DNA of 64,000 nt from Moritella dasanensis ArB 0140 (GCF_000276805.1 NZ_AKXQ01000005.1:124001-188000), one strand, 5' to 3'. Numbered from the stretch's first letter, positions 26,326 through 36,664 are shown. A program made the numbers and translations. Notes: generated by a model from the letters alone, not told the origin.

Positions 26326-27657
26326 TTATTTAAATTTTATTTTCATGGCGTCGGCGTTAATCTTTTTATGCACGTTATAACCCATGCTCACTACGATCAT
26401 CATGATGTATTGGTCGATATGACTGAAGAATTGTTTCCAACCACCACACAGGTAATTTAAGCCCGATTCACCGTCTAAGGTTTTGATAAAACGGTTTTTA
26501 GGACATTCACCGAAACACGCAAATTGATATTCACATTCACGACATTGTTTCGGTAACGTTGCTTCTTTAGCACGACCAAATTTTTCCTGTCCCGCTGAAA
26601 ATTGCATATCTTCTAGCGCTTTATCTTTGATGTTACCGAGCTTATATTCAGGGTAAACGTAGTGATCACACGAAAATACGTCGCCATTGGCTTCGATAGC
26701 CAGACCTTTGCCACACATAGGAGCAAGGGTGCATAATGGGTTTACACGCCCCATCCACGCTTCGATACTGGCTTCAAAGTAAGGTACGTTTATTTGACCG
26801 ATATCGTTGTCTAACCATTCGTCAAATACGGTGCACAGGAACTTGCCCCATTGCGCCGGTGATACGCACCAACTTTCAACAACAGAGTTTGGGTGACTTG
26901 GATCCATTTCAGGCATGCCTTGGAATATGACTTCTTCATTTTTCCAATGTTGTGGTGCGGTCGTTTTAAAGCTTTTTGGTTCTACAATCGGGATAAATTG
27001 CATTTGCTTTGATTTAACGTCATCGCGTAAAAAGCGATATATTTCCAGTGCGTTATCACCAGTTAAATTATTAACACAAGTCAGCGTGGCAAAATTGATG
27101 TTGTATTTATGCAGGATCTTGATGCCCGCAAATGTTTGCTTAAACGTACCTCGTCCAGCTCTGTTTACACGGTAGGTATTGTGGATCATTTCTGGTCCAT
27201 CAATGCTAATACCGACCATGAAGTTATTCTTTGCTAAGAACTTGCCCCATTCGTCATTAAGTAAAATGCCGTTGGTTTGCATGTTGTTTTCGATAGTGAC
27301 ATTCTTTGGTGCGTATTTTTTTTGCAAGCGCACGACGTCTCTAAAATAGTTAACACCCAGTAATGTCGGTTCGCCACCTTGCCAATGGAAAACAATTTCT
27401 GAATGGTTTTGTTGCTCGATATAAGTGCGAATATAATCTTCTAACATGTCGTCTTTCATGACAGGTTTACAGCCATCTTTATCACCCAGCAGTTCTTCTT
27501 TACTGAGGTAATAGCAATATTTGCAATCAATGTTACACGCTGAGCCAGTCGGCTTAGTCATGATGTTCATGCGCTTAGTCGGCTGATGCGGGTTGTACAT
27601 GTTCACGTCTTTTTTAGCTGTTAGCTTATCTGTCATGGTTTGTAGATTGTTAGTCAT
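26326..27657 (-). CDS. Anaerobic sulfatase-maturating enzyme (radical SAM, SPASM)
   Basis: 443 residues. Radical SAM cluster motif CNIDCKYC (C41, C45, C48), then the SAM-binding FHWQGGEPTLLG. The C-terminal SPASM region has CTLAPMCGKGLAIEANGDV, FSCDHYVYPEYKLGN, CRECEYQFACFGECPKNR and a last cysteine in YLCGGW. These ligate two auxiliary iron-sulfur clusters. The enzyme oxidises a cysteine or serine of sulfatases to formylglycine without oxygen. The sulfatase just upstream carries the matching CTAGR site, which makes it the obvious substrate. The start could be a few codons later. Confidence 0.92.
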   Translation of the reverse strand: MTNNLQTMTDKLTAKKDVNMYNPHQPTKRMNIMTKPTGSACNIDCKYCYYLSKEELLGDKDGCKPVMKDDMLEDYIRTYIEQQNHSEIVFHWQGGEPTLLGVNYFRDVVRLQKKYAPKNVTIENNMQTNGILLNDEWGKFLAKNNFMVGISIDGPEMIHNTYRVNRAGRGTFKQTFAGIKILHKYNINFATLTCVNNLTGDNALEIYRFLRDDVKSKQMQFIPIVEPKSFKTTAPQHWKNEEVIFQGMPEMDPSHPNSVVESWCVSPAQWGKFLCTVFDEWLDNDIGQINVPYFEASIEAWMGRVNPLCTLAPMCGKGLAIEANGDVFSCDHYVYPEYKLGNIKDKALEDMQFSAGQEKFGRAKEATLPKQCRECEYQFACFGECPKNRFIKTLDGESGLNYLCGGWKQFFSHIDQYIMMIVVSMGYNVHKKINADAMKIKFK

Positions 27658-27717
27658 GTTATCTCACTTAATTATCGATGCTGTGGTGTAGGTAGTAGCA
27701 AACTCTCCTTAGTTTGT

Positions 27718-27747
27718 AGTAACGAGCTACCTAAGCAGCTCGTTACT
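27718..27747 (-). other. Perfect 11-bp hairpin between sulfatase and maturase genes
   Basis: AGTAACGAGCT and AGCTCGTTACT flank an 8-base loop. There is no T-run after it on the minus strand. It may lower or protect the transcript between the two cistrons, as inferred from position. Confidence 0.5.
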
Positions 27748-27770
27748 TGTGCATAATCAATTAGTCATGA

Positions 27771-29351
27771 TTATTGGTATTGCGCACGTTCCCAAATTTG
27801 CATTTTCTCTACAATCTTATCGATTGAGAATGAACCAGGTACTTGACGTGGTGGGAATTCATTAAAGGTATTTAACCACTGGAAAGTATAACCAGCGCCC
27901 ATATACATGTACGGTAGATGTTCAACCATCCAAGTTTCATATGCACCAGCAGTATCAAATGCTGATTCATACGGGTCTTGACGTAAGTTGAATACATACG
28001 GCAGACGACCTTCTGTCATCGGACAGCGCCATGCTTCAATACCGTGACACTCTTGGTATGAATAAAGAATCTTCCAATCACCAATACGTACACCAGCAAC
28101 ATCACCGCTATCAGTACCATAAATAAAGGCTTTACGTGGCCAATCTTTATTGTCATCAGCTGTTGTTGACTTGCCTTCGATAAGTTTTGGTAATAAGTTG
28201 TAACCATCTAAATGTACTTTGTACTTCTTGCCGTTTAACTTAGTACCTTTTTTCAGGTCAGCAGCGATTGTTGGTTCGCCAGCCGCAGCAAGGAATGTTG
28301 TAGCCCAATCATTGTGCGCTGCAATTTCATTAACCACTTGACCCGCAGGGATCTTAGCTGGCCAACGTACCATAGCTGGTACACGGAAACCGCCTTCCCA
28401 TGTGGTGTTCTTCTCGCCTTTAAAGCGTGAAGTACCACCATCAGGCCAAGACCATTTTTCTGCACCATTATCAGTGGTATACAATACAACTGTATTATCA
28501 GCGATCTTAAGATCATCCAACTTATCCAGTAACACACCAACCATGTTGTCGTGCTCTACCATGCCGTCGCCGTATAAACCGCCACGCTTAGATAAACCTT
28601 GGCTTTCTTCTTTTAGATGCGTCCAAACGTGCATACGAGTGGCATTAAACCAAACAAAGAAAGGTTTCTTTTCTTCATGTGCACGGTCAATGAAATCAAG
28701 TGCTGAAGCAAGGAACTCTTCATCAACCGTTTCCATACGTTTCTTGGTTAACGCACCAGTATCTTCAGTACGGCCGTCAGCATAAGAATGAATTACACCA
28801 CGTGGGCCAAAACGTTTCTTAAAGCCAGCGCCTTTAGGGTAATCTGCGTGTTCCGGCTCTTCTTCTGCATTAAGGTGGTATAAGTTACCAAAGAATTCAT
28901 CAAAGCCATTCGCTGTTGGTAGCTGTTCAGGGCGGTCACCTAAATGGTTTTTACCAAACTGACCAGTCATATAACCTTTGTCTTTCAGCATCACCGCAAT
29001 CGTTGGATCTTCTTGACGCATGCCTTGGGTAGAACCCGGCATACCGACTTTAGTAAGACCAGTACGGATTGGATGTTGACCCGTAATAAATGCAGCACGA
29101 CCAGCAGTACAAGATTGCTCGCCATAGTAATCGGTAAATAACACGCCTTCATTGGCGATACGGTCAATGTTTGGTGTAAAATGACCTGCTTGTCCATGCG
29201 TATAAGCACTGATGTTATCAATACCAATATCATCGCCCCAAATGGCTAAGATATTAGGACGGCTTTCATCGGTGGTCGCAAAACTTGCTGTTGCAGTAGA
29301 GGCAAGAACAGCACCTATCGACAATTGCAAAAACGTCTTATTTTTAAACAT
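27771..29351 (-). CDS. Periplasmic or secreted sulfatase (arylsulfatase family, Cys-type)
   Basis: 526 residues. Signal peptide ending near ATASFA. The sulfatase signature C-T-A-G-R (C81 to R85) then AAFITGQHP, where C81 becomes formylglycine. Metal site residues are seen in IWGDDIG (D40, D41) and YTTDNGAEKW. GKNHLGD and FNATRMHVW add active-site H and K. It hydrolyses a sulfate ester; the natural substrate, perhaps an algal polysaccharide or a small ester, cannot be told. The anaerobic maturase follows. A LuxR regulator is divergent. Confidence 0.92.
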   Translation of the reverse strand: MFKNKTFLQLSIGAVLASTATASFATTDESRPNILAIWGDDIGIDNISAYTHGQAGHFTPNIDRIANEGVLFTDYYGEQSCTAGRAAFITGQHPIRTGLTKVGMPGSTQGMRQEDPTIAVMLKDKGYMTGQFGKNHLGDRPEQLPTANGFDEFFGNLYHLNAEEEPEHADYPKGAGFKKRFGPRGVIHSYADGRTEDTGALTKKRMETVDEEFLASALDFIDRAHEEKKPFFVWFNATRMHVWTHLKEESQGLSKRGGLYGDGMVEHDNMVGVLLDKLDDLKIADNTVVLYTTDNGAEKWSWPDGGTSRFKGEKNTTWEGGFRVPAMVRWPAKIPAGQVVNEIAAHNDWATTFLAAAGEPTIAADLKKGTKLNGKKYKVHLDGYNLLPKLIEGKSTTADDNKDWPRKAFIYGTDSGDVAGVRIGDWKILYSYQECHGIEAWRCPMTEGRLPYVFNLRQDPYESAFDTAGAYETWMVEHLPYMYMGAGYTFQWLNTFNEFPPRQVPGSFSIDKIVEKMQIWERAQYQ

Positions 29352-29584
29352 AATAATGTCCTGTGATTGTTTTACTAATTTGTGAATAAAATCATCACCG
29401 GCTATTCTCCATGTGCTAAGGTACTCAGTAAGCAGTAAATTTACTGAATAAAATAGTCAATTGATTTACATCACTGAAATCATAATCCAAGATCACAAAG
29501 TATGTTTTGCAGTACTTTTACGCTAGTGCTTTTAATCAATTGCTTTAATCCTAGCACTGCAACACTCCCACTTGCGTGTTAAAC

Positions 29585-30367
29585 ATGGAACGAATAATGC
29601 CAGAATCGACTAATACTGATTTCGAACAACTGCTAATGAATCAATCTGCGATGATGATTTCTAGCAAGCCAAAAGATTTTAATCACCTCTGGCAAAAAAT
29701 ATCATTGGATGTATTGGATTTTTTTAATATTGATAGGCTTACACTGTTTCCTAACTCGATGATCTTACTTAATGATGGTAAAACGGAGTCGGTCGAAAAA
29801 GCCGGAATTCCGCCATTAATTAAGCAGCATTTTATTGATGGTAATTATCAGGACTACTTTAAGTTATTAAAAACTAAGCATGATTGGATCAGCTTTACAG
29901 CACCACAATTGCAAAAAGACAAGTGTTCGGTGTTAAATAAGCTGTATGATCAAGGCGGACGCTGGCATTGCATTATTCCGTTACAATTGTTTGGTCAACA
30001 ATGGGGAGCGCTGTCTTTCACTCGATTTGGCGATAATGATCAGCCGTTAGGTAATGAGGGTTTGAAACGCCTGAAGCTATTGTGTGAAATGTGGTTATGT
30101 TATTGGCAGCATTCAACGCTTGCCCGTAATTTACAGCAAGATATAAATGAAAATGAAAAGTTACTACTGCTGAGTAAAAAGCAGTGTGCGGTTCTGGCAT
30201 TGTTGGCGCAAGGTGATAGTGCCAAGCAATGTGCAGAGAAACTATTCTTAAGCCCACGCACCATCGAATCACATAAATATCGCATGTTAGATATTCTAGA
30301 ACTGGATAAACCTGCAGAACTGATCCAGTTTGCACTGCGTAACGGTTTAGGTATTTCCAGCGACTAA
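29585..30367 (+). CDS. LuxR-family transcriptional regulator
   Basis: 260 residues from ATG 29585. The N-terminal about 190 residues look GAF-like (DVLDFFNIDRLTLFPNS, WHCIIPLQLFGQQWGALSFTR). The C-terminal LuxR HTH is SKKQCAVLALLAQGDSAKQCA then LFLSPRTIESHKYRMLDIL. There is no receiver domain and no autoinducer-domain signature. It is divergent from the sulfatase gene, a likely target. GTG 29576 and ATG 29597 are other possible starts; GGAA lies 7 bases before the last. Confidence 0.85.
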   Translation: MERIMPESTNTDFEQLLMNQSAMMISSKPKDFNHLWQKISLDVLDFFNIDRLTLFPNSMILLNDGKTESVEKAGIPPLIKQHFIDGNYQDYFKLLKTKHDWISFTAPQLQKDKCSVLNKLYDQGGRWHCIIPLQLFGQQWGALSFTRFGDNDQPLGNEGLKRLKLLCEMWLCYWQHSTLARNLQQDINENEKLLLLSKKQCAVLALLAQGDSAKQCAEKLFLSPRTIESHKYRMLDILELDKPAELIQFALRNGLGISSD

Positions 30368-30577
30368 CAAAAAATCAGTAATTCTACTGCTTAATCCCTT
30401 CTTTATGTCATTTATCATTGCTGCACAATTTATGTTACGACTTGCTATTAAAATTAATTAATAGTGATCGTCATAGAATGATAATCCAGCAATGATAAAT
30501 CGATAATCATAACGCTTAATGTTGCGCTAGCTAAATATTGTGCGAGCCAAATATAGCACTAGCAAATGTACCAGCGA

Positions 30578-31396
30578 TTAAAATCGATAATCAACACCGA
30601 CAGAGACTGTAACTTCTTCTGATCTTTCTTCACCATCAGATAAGTTGCTTTTTTCGGTTTGGATCTTCATCGCATCATATTTGACTTCAAGCATGATGTT
30701 AATGGTCTTATCGGCAACGTGAGTTTTGATACCTTGTACCCACATAATATTAGCCACTTGCATATCAACGCCTGAATATGATGAACCAAGATTGACATTG
30801 AATACAGAAAAGTGAGTTTCGTTCCAAGGGTGTACCGCATATAGGTTTACGGAGCCAAGATGAGCATCATTACCTTTCAGTGTTTGCTGAATATCAGAAT
30901 CACTTACTGAAAAACCACTCACTGATAAGGGTGAACCAGCCATGCTCGAATTAGCGAGTTCGGACAGGTCTGCGGTTTTAAAATCGATATAAGTATAATT
31001 CAATGAAGGAAAAAACAATGTGCCATCATCACTTTCTAACGGCAGCATATAACCTGCGGTGTACATACCGGCAGCATCGTCTAAACGATAAAGATCCATG
31101 TATGCACCACCAAAACGGTCAAAATGAGCCGCACGAACTCGGGCATTGTTAGACTGAGTGTAATATTCAGCGAAACCGATTGTTTGCGATATATCACTGG
31201 TTAAGCCACTAGCACCACCACCAGCAAGTAGCTTTAATTCACCAGCGTCACTGGCAAATACCGCGGCTCTAAAGTTACTGTTTCTCGGGTCTGCATCATG
31301 GTACTCCTGAGACTCATTAGCGAACACACTTGGACTACATGCAGCGCTGATCACACTAGCTGCGATTAAAGATAATAACGTTTTATTCATACTCAT
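30578..31396 (-). CDS. Outer-membrane beta-barrel-like exported protein
   Basis: 272 residues. Signal peptide (MSMNKTLLSLIAASVISAAC...SVFA), then alternating beta strands ending in VSVGVDYRF, a C-terminal aromatic as expected for an outer-membrane barrel. Start at 31396 is chosen because GGAG is 6 bases ahead; the longer frame has an improbable N-terminus. No specific family recognised. Divergent from a LysR regulator, which may control it. Confidence 0.7.
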   Translation of the reverse strand: MSMNKTLLSLIAASVISAACSPSVFANESQEYHDADPRNSNFRAAVFASDAGELKLLAGGGASGLTSDISQTIGFAEYYTQSNNARVRAAHFDRFGGAYMDLYRLDDAAGMYTAGYMLPLESDDGTLFFPSLNYTYIDFKTADLSELANSSMAGSPLSVSGFSVSDSDIQQTLKGNDAHLGSVNLYAVHPWNETHFSVFNVNLGSSYSGVDMQVANIMWVQGIKTHVADKTINIMLEVKYDAMKIQTEKSNLSDGEERSEEVTVSVGVDYRF

Positions 31397-31472
31397 GACT
31401 TTCTCCAAATAACGATATAACAAGTCGATTAACTTGGTGGGGAATATGAATGAAGCAGGCATTTAATACCAC

Positions 31473-31500
31473 TTATAGCCGCTATTAGCGATGCTAATAA
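31473..31500. promoter_or_regulatory. Possible LysR-type binding dyad
   Basis: TTATAGC (31473-31479) and GCTAATAA (31493-31500) form an imperfect dyad of the T-N11-A type between the outer-membrane gene and the divergent LysR gene. Weak evidence. Confidence 0.3.
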
Positions 31501-31529
31501 AAGCACGAACACCGTGATGGAAAAGACTT

Positions 31530-32486
31530 ATGCATAAAACTTATAATGAAAAAATAAACCTGAATTACCTGCGTATATTTAATGCTATTTATCAGGCTAA
31601 AAGCACCACTGTTGCAGCGAAAAAATTAGGCGTGACCCAATCTGCGGTCAGCCAAACATTAGCAAAACTACGTGCATTTACTGGTGACCGTTTATTTTAT
31701 TCAGCCAATAATGAGTTAGCTCCGACACAACGCGCGATCCTAATTAATGAAGGTTTAAACGAGAATATTCAAGCGATAGACGACTTATTATTACCGGTGA
31801 GTTTTTTTGAGCCTGAACATTTTAATGGTGAGCTTACGGTGGCGGTATCAAGTGTATTTCTAGAAAGTTTTGCCACCGAATTCACTACTTCAATCATGTT
31901 TGAATCTTTGCCTAATGCCAAAATAAATGTCACTACGTGGACAGAAAACACCATGAAAGACATGATTGAGGGCCGTGTACATATGGCGATGAATTTCGAT
32001 CCAATCAGCACACCAAAATCGATACGCTGCATTCCATTAACCCAAAGCCAAGGCATGGTAGTGGCTCGAAAAGATCACCCTTGGGTTACAGGCGGTATGC
32101 AACAATCTGAGTTCAATCAATATCCACTGGGCGGCTGTCTATTACCCGATACCCTTGAAAGTGAATCCTTGTTCCAGTCTCGTGATTTTAAGTCATTCGA
32201 TTTAAAATATCGTTCAGCAAGCATGTCAGTGCTTAACTGCTTGGCCAAACATTCAGATATTCTGGCGCTCACAGAAACATTATCCGCATCTGTTTGCGAC
32301 GACGATATGATATGCATCCAACCGCAATGGCTGAATGACAAGCTACCGAACAAAATCAATCATGCATTCTATTATCTTGAAAAAAACCACCACGTTCCTT
32401 TATATAAATTTAGCGCTGAAATTGTTAAAAAAGTAATCGAAGATAAACTAGAGCAAGTGCGTAGCCGCACCCTAATGGTTAGTTAA
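31530..32486 (+). CDS. LysR-family transcriptional regulator (first of two)
   Basis: 318 residues. HTH: LNYLRIFNAIYQAKSTTVAAKKLGVTQSAVSQTLAKLR, with a LysR substrate-binding domain after it. Divergent from the barrel protein at 30578. A second LysR gene of similar plan starts 105 bases downstream. GGAAAAG precedes the ATG. Inducer unknown. Confidence 0.9.
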   Translation: MHKTYNEKINLNYLRIFNAIYQAKSTTVAAKKLGVTQSAVSQTLAKLRAFTGDRLFYSANNELAPTQRAILINEGLNENIQAIDDLLLPVSFFEPEHFNGELTVAVSSVFLESFATEFTTSIMFESLPNAKINVTTWTENTMKDMIEGRVHMAMNFDPISTPKSIRCIPLTQSQGMVVARKDHPWVTGGMQQSEFNQYPLGGCLLPDTLESESLFQSRDFKSFDLKYRSASMSVLNCLAKHSDILALTETLSASVCDDDMICIQPQWLNDKLPNKINHAFYYLEKNHHVPLYKFSAEIVKKVIEDKLEQVRSRTLMVS

Positions 32487-32591
32487 CATCATGTTAACTA
32501 TTATATAGACATACTGACGCCGTAATAACTGTCTTATTAATACAAACTTGATTAGACTGGAAATCATTCCCTTTTTAGCGGTAGGACAGGC

Positions 32592-33527
32592 ATGAAAAAA
32601 GATCTCTACAACACATTAGATCTGAATTTATTAAAGGTCTTTCTGATCCTTTCTCAAGAACTTAACATGAGAAAGGCATCTGAGCGATTGTTTGTGTCTC
32701 AGCCTGCGATCAGCCAGTCATTAACCAAATTACGCCATCACTTTGATGATGAGCTGTTTGTCAAAGTACCAACAGGACTCAAAGCCACGCCATTTTCAGA
32801 AGCCCTCGCGACCTCCATTGCGCCCCACTTAAATGGCTTAGCTAACAGCATTAATCACAGTCTAAAGTTTGACCCTGCAACACTGGATACATCGCTTAAA
32901 ATTGCCCTATCCCCTGTCGTATTGTCATGCCTGTCAGGTTCGCTTTATCAAGCACTTAAAGCATCAGCGCCCAATGCCAATATTGAATTAGTGAGTTGGT
33001 CGCGTTCTACGCTTGAAGACATTCAGAAAGACGGTGTATACCTTGGCATTAATTATGACATTCCCACACCGGCAGAAGTTTATAGCAAGCAGTTAGCTGA
33101 CCTACGCGGCCAAGTGATTGTCAGAGATACCCATCCAATCAAGAGCACACTGACCACCCCTGATGATTATGCGGGTTATGAAATTGCCTCGATGATATCG
33201 CCCGGTTGGAATGAGAGTTTTAGCCTAGCAGCTGAGACAATGAAAGCCCATGGCTTGGAACATAAGGTAGGCTTTCGCTCTGAATTCATCATGGTATTAC
33301 TGGATATTATTCAACATACCGACATGTACTTACCCCACACCAATTTATTCCCAATTCAGCAATATCCTAACCTGCGCGCCCTCGATGTGGAAATTCAAGG
33401 TGAAGCTTTCTATATTGACGTTTACAGCTATAGCCATACTAGACACCGTAATAGTGCCCTATTCAACTGGTTACATGCGTTAATATCAGGTGTGATTCAA
33501 ACACAATTACAGCTCAATCATAAGTAA
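32592..33527 (+). CDS. LysR-family transcriptional regulator (second of two)
   Basis: 311 residues. HTH: LDLNLLKVFLILSQELNMRKASERLFVSQPAISQSLTKLR, then an effector domain. It resembles the upstream LysR in overall layout (FDPATLD..., SWSRSTLEDIQKDGVYLGINYD against TWTENTMKDMIEGRVHMAMNFD), which suggests an old tandem duplication. A small outer-membrane gene follows after about 100 bases. Confidence 0.9.
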   Translation: MKKDLYNTLDLNLLKVFLILSQELNMRKASERLFVSQPAISQSLTKLRHHFDDELFVKVPTGLKATPFSEALATSIAPHLNGLANSINHSLKFDPATLDTSLKIALSPVVLSCLSGSLYQALKASAPNANIELVSWSRSTLEDIQKDGVYLGINYDIPTPAEVYSKQLADLRGQVIVRDTHPIKSTLTTPDDYAGYEIASMISPGWNESFSLAAETMKAHGLEHKVGFRSEFIMVLLDIIQHTDMYLPHTNLFPIQQYPNLRALDVEIQGEAFYIDVYSYSHTRHRNSALFNWLHALISGVIQTQLQLNHK

Positions 33528-33624
33528 CGCTTATCAGCCATATAAGGCATAACGTTTAGCCCGGCGCCGGATATTTAAATAGTATTAACGAAAAATTATT
33601 ACTCTTTTAATACAGGCGCATCCT

Positions 33625-34137
33625 ATGCATAAGATACTTATTCCGTTACTCCTGCTCAGTTCAACATCTGCGTTAGCTAATACAGTGCATATTTCTCCAG
33701 AAATAAAAATTGGCCCCTATGAGGGAACGGGTATCTCTGGTGCGGGCCTGCAATTAGGTTTGACAGATACCTTCGGCTTGGATGCCGTCTATTTATCTTA
33801 CAGCCATACTTCAGCACAGTTTTTATATCTTGATAACGACAGATTAAAAACATATCGAATTGGGGCGCAAAAGCAGCTCGTAAATAAACCTAAAATGTCA
33901 CTACAACTAGAAGCGGGTTGGGTCGAGTATGAGGGTAAGCAAAGACGATTTGGGAGTAACGATATGAGATATTCAGAAGCGACTGGTGTCAGTATCTCGG
34001 CGAGTTGGGTTATTGCAGTAACGGATAATATTGCCTTCAGAGCAGGTACCGATATTAACTATATTGACCGAGATAAAACGTTTTTACCCTATGACCTTAG
34101 CGCAATGTTCTCAACTGGCATCATCTTTAGTTTTTAA
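33625..34137 (+). CDS. Small outer-membrane beta-barrel protein
   Basis: 170 residues. Signal peptide MHKILIPLLLLSSTSALA, then about eight alternating strands ending in TGIIFSF, an aromatic C-terminus of the Omp type. It fits the OmpA-like/OprG-size eight-strand barrels. Function unknown. AGGCG precedes the ATG. Confidence 0.7.
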   Translation: MHKILIPLLLLSSTSALANTVHISPEIKIGPYEGTGISGAGLQLGLTDTFGLDAVYLSYSHTSAQFLYLDNDRLKTYRIGAQKQLVNKPKMSLQLEAGWVEYEGKQRRFGSNDMRYSEATGVSISASWVIAVTDNIAFRAGTDINYIDRDKTFLPYDLSAMFSTGIIFSF

Positions 34138-34158
34138 TGTTCGCTCATCATACAAATA

Positions 34159-34184
34159 TCTGTAGGGAACATATCCCCTACAGA
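34159..34184. terminator. Hairpin between convergent genes
   Basis: TCTGTAGGG, an 8-base loop and CCCTACAGA give a perfect 9-bp stem between two convergent stops. No strong T-run, so termination is uncertain. Confidence 0.4.
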
Positions 34185-34211
34185 CTTATATTTACGTCGC
34201 GATTCATCGTA

Positions 34212-34496
34212 TTATTTAATAATCGACACACCGTCAACTTGCGCTACAGTGCTCGCTTCAGTACGTTCGATGGTTTTAACCAGCACTGATTGAATTGTTT
34301 CGTCTTCGCGCGCATCACTTTTACTTAAAAACTTTTGCGCTTGTGGTGCAGCGCCTTCTTCTAACGTGAATGTCATCACAACTTCTGTTGCAGCATCAGC
34401 CGTTGCACCAAAGTATTCTATCGATACCATTGGATAGCCTTTAAAGCCTTTTTTAACTAACTTTTCGATACGTTTTTTTGCTTTATCTACATTCAT
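34212..34496 (-). CDS. Small conserved-looking hypothetical protein
   Basis: 94 residues, basic N-terminus (MNVDKAKKRIEKLVKKGFKGYP) then a compact mixed alpha/beta domain. No signal peptide and no family recognised. AGGA with a 9-base spacer before the ATG supports translation. Single-gene unit downstream of the chemoreceptor gene's strand partner. Confidence 0.7.
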   Translation of the reverse strand: MNVDKAKKRIEKLVKKGFKGYPMVSIEYFGATADAATEVVMTFTLEEGAAPQAQKFLSKSDAREDETIQSVLVKTIERTEASTVAQVDGVSIIK

Positions 34497-34577
34497 TTAT
34501 CTGGATCCTAAGGGGCATGAAACCTGAACCTATATAGTACAAGATATCTGGTTATTATCTTAATTATATTTCAGCAA

Positions 34578-36452
34578 TTAAACCGTATATATCGATACGC
34601 TGTCATACAACTTATTGGCTTCAGTATTAAGCACATTAGACTGTTCGTTAGCATCAATCGAGTTGTCGGATAGAATATCAGAGACACTATTAATATTATT
34701 TACGTTTTCAGAGATCTCACCTGTTACCGCTGTTTGCTGCTCAACAGCCGTGGCTATCTGCGTCGACATATCAGAAATTTTCTGGATAGACACATTGATG
34801 TCATTAAACGATTCAGCGACAAGATCGGATTCAGATACGGTAGACAAGGCTAATTTCTCACTTGATTTCATCAGTACAGTAGCTTTACCAACAATATCTT
34901 GCAGTGTTTGAATGGTATTTTGGATCTCACCAGTAGAGCGATGTGTTTTTTGCGAAAGTGTACGCACTTCATCAGCGACCACAGCAAAACCTCGTCCTGC
35001 GTCCCCCGCTCGGGCAGCTTCAATAGCAGCATTTAGCGCGAGTAGATTCGTCTGGTCTGCTATCGTTTGAATGGCGACAAGTATGCTATTAATTTCTAAT
35101 ACGTGCGAATTTAACTCTTCGACTACATCCGATGTCTGTTTTATCTCGCTTGATAGATTGCTGATCGACTTGATAGAACCAGATATGATAGCCATCCCTT
35201 TTTGTGCACTTTCAGAAGATGCTTGCGCTGAATTGGCAGCCTCTTCGGCATTACGCGCGATTTCAACCGTTGCCGTCGTCATTTCATTAACGGCCGTAGC
35301 GACCATGGAAACTTCAATTTGTTGCTCTTTGATGATGTTACTGTTTTCATGTGATTTTGCTTTGCTTATTTCTGCCATAGATTTAAGCATGGTTGCTTGA
35401 TTTTTTACTTCGGCAACTAAAGAACGCTGACTTTCAGCTACATCATTAAAGGCTTGGCTCAACTCTCCGATTTCATCTTCATTACTCGCATCTAAGCGGT
35501 GAGTAAGATCACCGTCCCCTGCCGCAATTTCTTTTAACGATTTTGTAACCGCAAATAATGGGTTTAATAATTTTTGAATAAATAAGAACATAAACAAAGA
35601 CACAATTAAACTAACGCCTAATGCCGCGAATAATTGTACAAAGGCATTATCTCTAATATCTTGGGTTATACTTGATCTATCAATAACGATAATGGTTCTG
35701 AGGTTTGTGCCTTTAATTGGCGCAACATATACAACACTGTCGATGCCATTAATCATGTCATTATAAAGCTGAGGTTCTACATTATTTAAATATTTATTAT
35801 CTAACGAGATATCGGTTAAGCGCTTATTAATAAGGTGTGTATTCACATCAGCAAAGATTTCACCTTGGTTAGAAACCACAAAAATCTTACCGTTTCCGGG
35901 GATAAGCATTTGCGCTAGATTAGAAATTAAAATATCAATTTTTACATCCGCACCTATCACCATATAAGAATTATAAAATGTCATCGCTCTACTCATCGAG
36001 ACGACTCTATGCCCTGTCGCTGCGGCAACGGTCGGCGTATCCATAAAAATATTATCCATTGAGGCATTTTTATACCAACCCCATTCTCTCGGATCGTTAT
36101 TGCCTTCTGGCAGGTCAACATCATTCGCATTCTTCTGCTGACCATCAGGATAAGCAAAAAATACATTTTCAAAACGTCCTGCATTCTTGATTATTTTTAA
36201 GGTACTACGGAGCATCATTAATGGCGTTTTTTCAGGCATACTATCCAAGGTATCTGATTTAGAATTCAACCAATCAGTTAGCGATTTATTATATGAATTT
36301 GCCGTACTTTCGATTCTTGATAAAGTCTCATTTTCAATTCTATGCTTAGACGAAAAGTAGCTTGTTGTACCGACGGCTCCGGCACCAATAAAAACAGCAA
36401 TAGAAGCGGTTAATACCAATCGAGCTTTCAAGGTTATCTTGTTCATTTTCAT
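34578..36452 (-). CDS. Methyl-accepting chemotaxis protein
   Basis: 624 residues. TM1 near the N-terminus ([17 protein letters not shown]). The periplasmic dCache-like sensor covers about residues 35-270 ([32 protein letters not shown] pattern). TM2 is [22 protein letters not shown], followed by HAMP ([20 protein letters not shown]) and the signalling hairpin [20 protein letters not shown]. Start ATG 36452 has GGA 7 bases ahead; a 16-codon extension is not supported. No che genes nearby. Ligand unknown; dCache receptors often sense amino acids or small acids. Confidence 0.93.
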   Translation of the reverse strand: MKMNKITLKARLVLTASIAVFIGAGAVGTTSYFSSKHRIENETLSRIESTANSYNKSLTDWLNSKSDTLDSMPEKTPLMMLRSTLKIIKNAGRFENVFFAYPDGQQKNANDVDLPEGNNDPREWGWYKNASMDNIFMDTPTVAAATGHRVVSMSRAMTFYNSYMVIGADVKIDILISNLAQMLIPGNGKIFVVSNQGEIFADVNTHLINKRLTDISLDNKYLNNVEPQLYNDMINGIDSVVYVAPIKGTNLRTIIVIDRSSITQDIRDNAFVQLFAALGVSLIVSLFMFLFIQKLLNPLFAVTKSLKEIAAGDGDLTHRLDASNEDEIGELSQAFNDVAESQRSLVAEVKNQATMLKSMAEISKAKSHENSNIIKEQQIEVSMVATAVNEMTTATVEIARNAEEAANSAQASSESAQKGMAIISGSIKSISNLSSEIKQTSDVVEELNSHVLEINSILVAIQTIADQTNLLALNAAIEAARAGDAGRGFAVVADEVRTLSQKTHRSTGEIQNTIQTLQDIVGKATVLMKSSEKLALSTVSESDLVAESFNDINVSIQKISDMSTQIATAVEQQTAVTGEISENVNNINSVSDILSDNSIDANEQSNVLNTEANKLYDSVSIYTV

Positions 36453-36638
36453 ATTACGTTCCAAATCATAGGCAAGAATGAATGCTATATCTGTTATCAA
36501 TTAACAGTCATCATGCTTATATAACTAGTCCCGTACATGAGCATGATACTCAGAACGAAAATATTACCTTAGATTTGTTTTATGCAACGAAAACGAATGT
36601 TGAGTTGTGACTGTCACCTAACAATGTAGGGCTCTTTT

Positions 36639-36664
36639 CTTTCGTTTGTTAATTAAAACGAAAG
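36639..36664. other. Palindrome between chemoreceptor and selO genes
   Basis: CTTTCGTTT and AAACGAAAG form a perfect 9-bp dyad around an 8-base AT-rich spacer. It could be an operator or a hairpin; nothing decides. Confidence 0.35.

Noticed and set aside
28016-29233. Open frames overlapping the sulfatase gene
   Set aside because: Shadows of the sulfatase, whose active site and signal peptide are plain.
29460-29475. CRP site between the sulfatase and LuxR genes
   Set aside because: Only about 7 of 10 half-site bases match (TTGA-N6-TCACT), too weak to list.
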